From contig OW240916.1 of assembly GCA_933207985.1 (NCBI GenBank), positions 320,628,769-320,692,768 of the forward strand: a DNA stretch of 64,000 nt, written 5' to 3'. The DNA comes from Pelobates cultripes (lineage: Eukaryota > Chordata > Amphibia > Anura > Pelobatidae). The translations under genes were made by a program, and so were the position numbers. The notes below the pieces were generated by a model that was not told where the DNA came from, searched no databases, and worked only from the letters and a program-made list of their open reading frames with translations. Below, one piece after another: positions 60,191 through 64,000 of the stretch. How positions within the stretch are numbered: position 1 is the stretch's first letter; every line of letters begins with the position of its first letter.

Positions 60191-62282
60191 TACATCAAAC
60201 TAGACATCGCAGCCTCAATAATAACACCGATAGACTGTATAGTCATTGAGCTTCTTCCTGCAGTCTCTAACTTTCTCTTTATTTTCTGTCTATCAGGATA
60301 AATAAATTGGGGATTCTGCTATTAAACCTTGGATGGGTTTGGCCTTCGTGGGGATTTTTTGATTGTATATTAAGTGCACCATGAATTTGGACTTCGTAAG
60401 TAGACCTTGTTAGTCACTTGAAAAACACCTGTATAAACTGTGCTACTTATTACTTATAAATATGAGGTGCTTTTCCAGGAAGAGAATAATCCCCACATTT
60501 AAGTCAGACAGGAGTAACATGTGTGGCCATCGAACACATACGATGATTGTGGGTGGTCAGTTTATACTCAGCCTAAAAGCATCATATAAATACTAAGGTA
60601 TATGATTACAAATTCTCCCCCAGTACATAATGTTGGACTAGATCCAATAAGCGATCGTATTATAAATGAAAGGATATTATTTATGTTCATTACGCAAGTT
60701 CTGGTCATTAATTATTGAAGATCTAAATATAAGCAATACAGGTAATGTAATAAAGATAATTCCTCTTTTTTTTTAAAACTCTTTTTGTAATAAATTCATT
60801 TAAAGCTTGAAAGGAAATTGTATTTTACAACATATCCAGTTCCATCCATGGGCTGTTTTACACTATGCGACATATATTTTAATATGAAGATTGTTAAGTA
60901 TGTCCGTCTGACACTCTTGGAAGGTACAAGACCTCAAGCAACTTCTAACTTCTGATTTTATGTCCCCTGAAATATCATCTACTATATCACAGAGTTTGTA
61001 CTATCGTGACAAGAAATTTCTCTATTCCAGACTCCAGAGAGAACTGATTGATAAAACTTCAGAACCACTATGTGAAAACAAAGACAATAAAAAAAGCTCC
61101 CTAATAACTGTACAATATAATAGAAGTGTCAGGGTGTAAAGTTAATGCACCATAATACATTTATTTCTGGAGTCAGTGAATGTTAACTAGTAACGTCATA
61201 CTATCACTGAAACTGTCTCCTGCTAAGTGAATTTAGCTGTATCTCTCGGAATCAGATTTGGAGGAACATGTGATAATCCTGTGTATTCTATCCGTACGAC
61301 TTCCAATGTAGCCTCATGTTTACCTCCAAATAACATGTCCCTACCCTGTATTTCCATAGTGTGATATCTCCCACATGGTTAGATTAGGAGAGAGTGATGA
61401 CTTAGAAAAGTCATAGCTTCTAACATTAATTTAAAGGCTTAGCTCCTAGGATAACCTCATTATAGAGAGAGAGTTTCTGTATTGACCTGCAGGAGTAGAA
61501 CGTATTCTGTGCACCGAGCCACTGAGACTCCTGTCTTGAAATCTTTGCATTTAAGGTGGAAGTCTTGCCTTAATGTTGTAAATGATATTGCCCCATGACG
61601 TCTGTGTCTCATTGTGTTTTGGGGTAGTTCTTCTTGATTTTTACTTCTCACAGGGGCCTGTCAGGGGTGGTTGGAGGGCCACTATCATACATGGGTTGTG
61701 GGCTGCAGCCTCACAGGATAATTTGTTTTCTGATTAAAATCTGTCGAGAGGTCCTTGTCTGCACCCCAATGACAGCATTGATTTGCTCCCACAACCATCA
61801 AGGCACCTAATGGGGATTATCTCAAAGGTAAATGGCTTGTTATTGTACTAACAATGATTTAAAAACCCATTCATCATAAAAAATATATATATTTTCAGTT
61901 AATTCCAAAGATTTTAGTAACAGCCTTTTCCCAGCTCTTGTGGTTTACATAAACCTATTATCTTTTCAAACTCTTCTGATTGTTAATGGTTTATTGAACA
62001 CATATTGCTGACACACTTGCAGTTTGTGAGTTTCAGAGATGGAGAGTCAGGCGACAGGAAGACCACAAGCCAACACAAAAGCATGAAAACACACATAAAG
62101 GAGAAGCTGTGGTTCACTTTTACCATTAAAGAAGAACACATTTCATTTTTATTGCAACAATAATCTGGAGAGACACTGCCCCAGGATTGGCCACCACCAG
62201 CAGTGTGCCAAGATGGGGGGCAGTGTTGGCAGTCAGCCCCAGGTGACAGGCTGTAGGTTGAACACAAAGCACTGTTACTCTT
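60191..62282. other. No confident feature
   Basis: Short minus-strand open frames at 61460-61651 and 61983-62267 have no recognisable domains. The second contains a hydrophobic stretch (FMCVFMLLCWLVVFL) but lacks conserved flanking signals. No element ends found. Confidence 0.35.
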
Positions 62283-62790
62283 TGTAGTGTGGCCATGGGT
62301 GACCCGGGTGGAAAATTTCAGTAGTATCTACCTGGTCTAACAGTGAGCTACGCCACTAATAGAGACAGCGGGAGCTATAGCACTCACTGCCTGCTAACAG
62401 TTATGTGCAGAGGGGGAGCAGGAAGGAGTCCCACCAGGGCATGCTAGGAGTCCAGCTAACTCTCTTCCTCTCTCGTGAAAATACATGTAAGGAGCAGGAG
62501 AGGGAGATTTCATGAATGTTGGTGACTCTGTGTTAGTGAATTTGGGTGACTCTGTGTGTGTAGCTTTGTGTATGTGAATTTGTGGGACTGTAGGTGACTG
62601 TGTGCATGCAACATTATGTGACTGTGTACGTTTGTAACTGTGTGTCGTGATATGCCTGTGCAGAGGGGAAGCAGGAAGGAGTTCCATTACTAGACACCAG
62701 AGACTGCAGGTATTCCTGCCCCCTCTTCTTGTCCTTGGTACTGATACTGATAAGGAGCAGGAGAGAGAGATTTAATCACTGTGTGTGTGA
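62283..62790. other. hAT-like composite repeat remnant
   Basis: GTAGTGTGGCCATGGGTG near 62287 repeats the GTAG[C/T]GTGGCC hairpin motif of other elements, and AGCTACGCCACTAATA near 62346 resembles an inverted hAT end. GGGGAAGCAGGAAGGAGTYC-type phrases occur at 62412 and 62663, an internal duplication of about 250 bp. Confidence 0.45.
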
Positions 62791-62799
62791 CTGGACGTG

Positions 62800-63530
62800 A
62801 CTGCATATTATTGTGTGTATGTGACATTGGGTGTCTCTGTGTGTGATTGTGTCTATGTCAATGTTGGTGATTGTATGTGACTGTGTATATATGTGACTGT
62901 GTGTGACCTTGTGTAACTGTGTCTGACTGTATGTGACTGTGTGTATGTGACTGTGTATATATGTCACTGTGTGTGACCTTCTGTAACTGTGTATGACTGT
63001 ATGTGACTGTGTGAATGTGACTGTGTATATATGTCACTGTGTGTGACCTTGTGTAACTGTGTATGACTATATGTGACTGTGTGTATGTGACTGTGTATAT
63101 ATGGTGCTGTGTGTGACCTTCTGTAACTGTGTATGACTGTATGTGACTGTATGTATGTGACTGTGTATATATGTCACTGTGTCTGACCTTGTGTAACTGT
63201 GTCTGACTGTATGTGACTGTATGTATGTGACTGTGTATATATGTCACTGTGTCTGACCTTGTGTAACTGTGTCTGACTGTATGTAACTGTATGTATGTGA
63301 CTGTGTATATATGGCACTGTGTGTGACCTTGTGTAACTGTGTATGACTATATGTGACTGTGTGTATGTGACTGTGTATATATGGTGCTGTGTGTGACCTT
63401 CTGTAACTGTGTATGACTGTATGTGACTGTATGTATGTGACTGTGTATATATGTCACTGTGTCTGACCTTGTGTAACTGTGTATTACTGTATGTGACTTT
63501 ATGTGATTGCTTGTGTAACTCAAGCTTTGT
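62800..63530. repeat. 70-bp higher-order TGACTGTGT minisatellite
   Basis: From about 62870 the 70-bp unit ATGTGACTGTGTGTATGTGA / CTGTGTATATATGTCACTGT / GTGTGACCTTCTGTAACTGT / GTATGACTGT repeats about nine times. The minus strand gives Ser/His/Thr-rich open frames of no significance. Confidence 0.95.
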
Positions 63531-63690
63531 TTAGGGCAGTGAATCAACTGATGGTGCTCTAAATTCCTTGCAGCGGTTCTGGGGCTGGAAACTTTTTAAC
63601 TCGGGCTTTGCTTAGGGTACTGGACTATGCATTTTAGAATGCCTGTGACTGTGTGTTTAATTGTGTGTTTATGTTGTGACTGTGTGTATA

Positions 63691-64000
63691 CAGGGAGTGC
63701 AGAATTATTAGGCAAATGAGTATTTTGACCACATCATCCTCTTTATGCATGTTGTCTTACTCCAAGCTGTATAGGCTCGAAAGCCTACTACCAATTAAGC
63801 ATATTAGGTGATGTGCATTTCTGTAATGAGAAGGGGTGTGGTCTAATGACATCAACACCCTATATCAGGTGTGCATAATTATTAGGCAACTTCCTTTCCT
63901 TTGGCAAAATGGGTCAAAAGAAGGACTTGACAGGCTCAGAAAAGTCAAAAATAGTGAGATATCTTGCAGAGGGATGCAGCACTCTTAAAATTGCAAAGCT
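63691..64000 (+). mobile_element. Mariner/Tc1-like element, 5' part, cut by window edge
   Basis: CAGGGAGTGCAGAATTATTA begins right after a TA (63689-63690). TGTGCATAATTATTAGGCAA near 63870 is an internal repeat of the end. A transposase frame opens at 63909 (MGQKKDLTGSEKSKIVRYLA, then EGCSTLKIAK), the start of a helix-turn-helix. It runs off the window. No lesion is visible in the 92 bases shown. It too lies in a GT-rich repeat. Confidence 0.9.

Overview
The window looks like non-coding vertebrate DNA from a frog or toad (anuran amphibian). The grounds are the mix of mobile elements: DIRS-type tyrosine-recombinase retroelements, several Tc1/mariner families, hAT elements with CAG...CTG ends, L1/Tx1, L2/Rex-like and CR1 LINEs, TTAA-flanked MITEs, and long GT-rich and other minisatellites. 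The species cannot be named from sequence alone. There is no bacterial or viral gene content, and most open reading frames are chance products of repeats.

The one host gene I recognise is a CC-chemokine gene on the minus strand at 33019-37713. Exon 1 (signal peptide) is at 37653-37713, exon 2 (the CC motif) at 33868-33994 and exon 3 (third and fourth cysteines) at 33019-33112. All three exons have canonical splice sites and compatible phases (1, 2, 0). The protein resembles CCL19/CCL21/CCL20-type chemokines. The C-terminal exon is not securely found. About 10 kb downstream in the gene's direction, at 27766-28022, there is a second copy of the promoter plus exon 1. It carries a 33-nt in-frame deletion through the signal-peptide core and a decayed TATA box, and no matching exon 2 or 3 is visible, so it looks like an orphan duplicate. 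Two other exon-like segments (26945-26970 and 45791-45885, plus strand) are weaker candidates.

Layout: 1-1535 holds tandem repeats, a CpG-rich foldback, a LINE 3' fragment and a MITE. 2231-7475 holds L1-related, DIRS-related, hAT and LINE remnants. 9470-10800 is a GC-rich CCAAT-dense, LTR-like block followed by hairpins. 11691-13510 is a dead L1. 16330-18860 is a DIRS remnant split by a hAT element that carries a chain of four perfect hairpins. 19385-21861 is a Tc1 element with two nested insertions. 22071-22768 is a 32-bp satellite. 23162-25346 holds MITEs and a composite hAT-like element. 27766-37870 is the chemokine region, with minisatellites in intron 1 and upstream of the duplicate. 38443-42708 holds hAT-like elements, one interrupted by a nearly intact Tc1. 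44807-45260 is an assembly gap beside a 73-bp satellite. 46046-49480 holds MITEs and LINE/SINE pieces. 50824-51540 is a 37-bp satellite. 52140-56045 holds an L1-like leader and a TTAA element containing a solo LTR and two large palindromes. 56040-59031 is a dead ZBED-type hAT transposase gene interrupted by a smaller hAT. 59130-60190 holds CR1 pieces. 62800-63530 is a 70-bp satellite, and 63691 to the end is the start of a mariner-like element.

The window is therefore mainly a record of nested transposition around a small immune gene.
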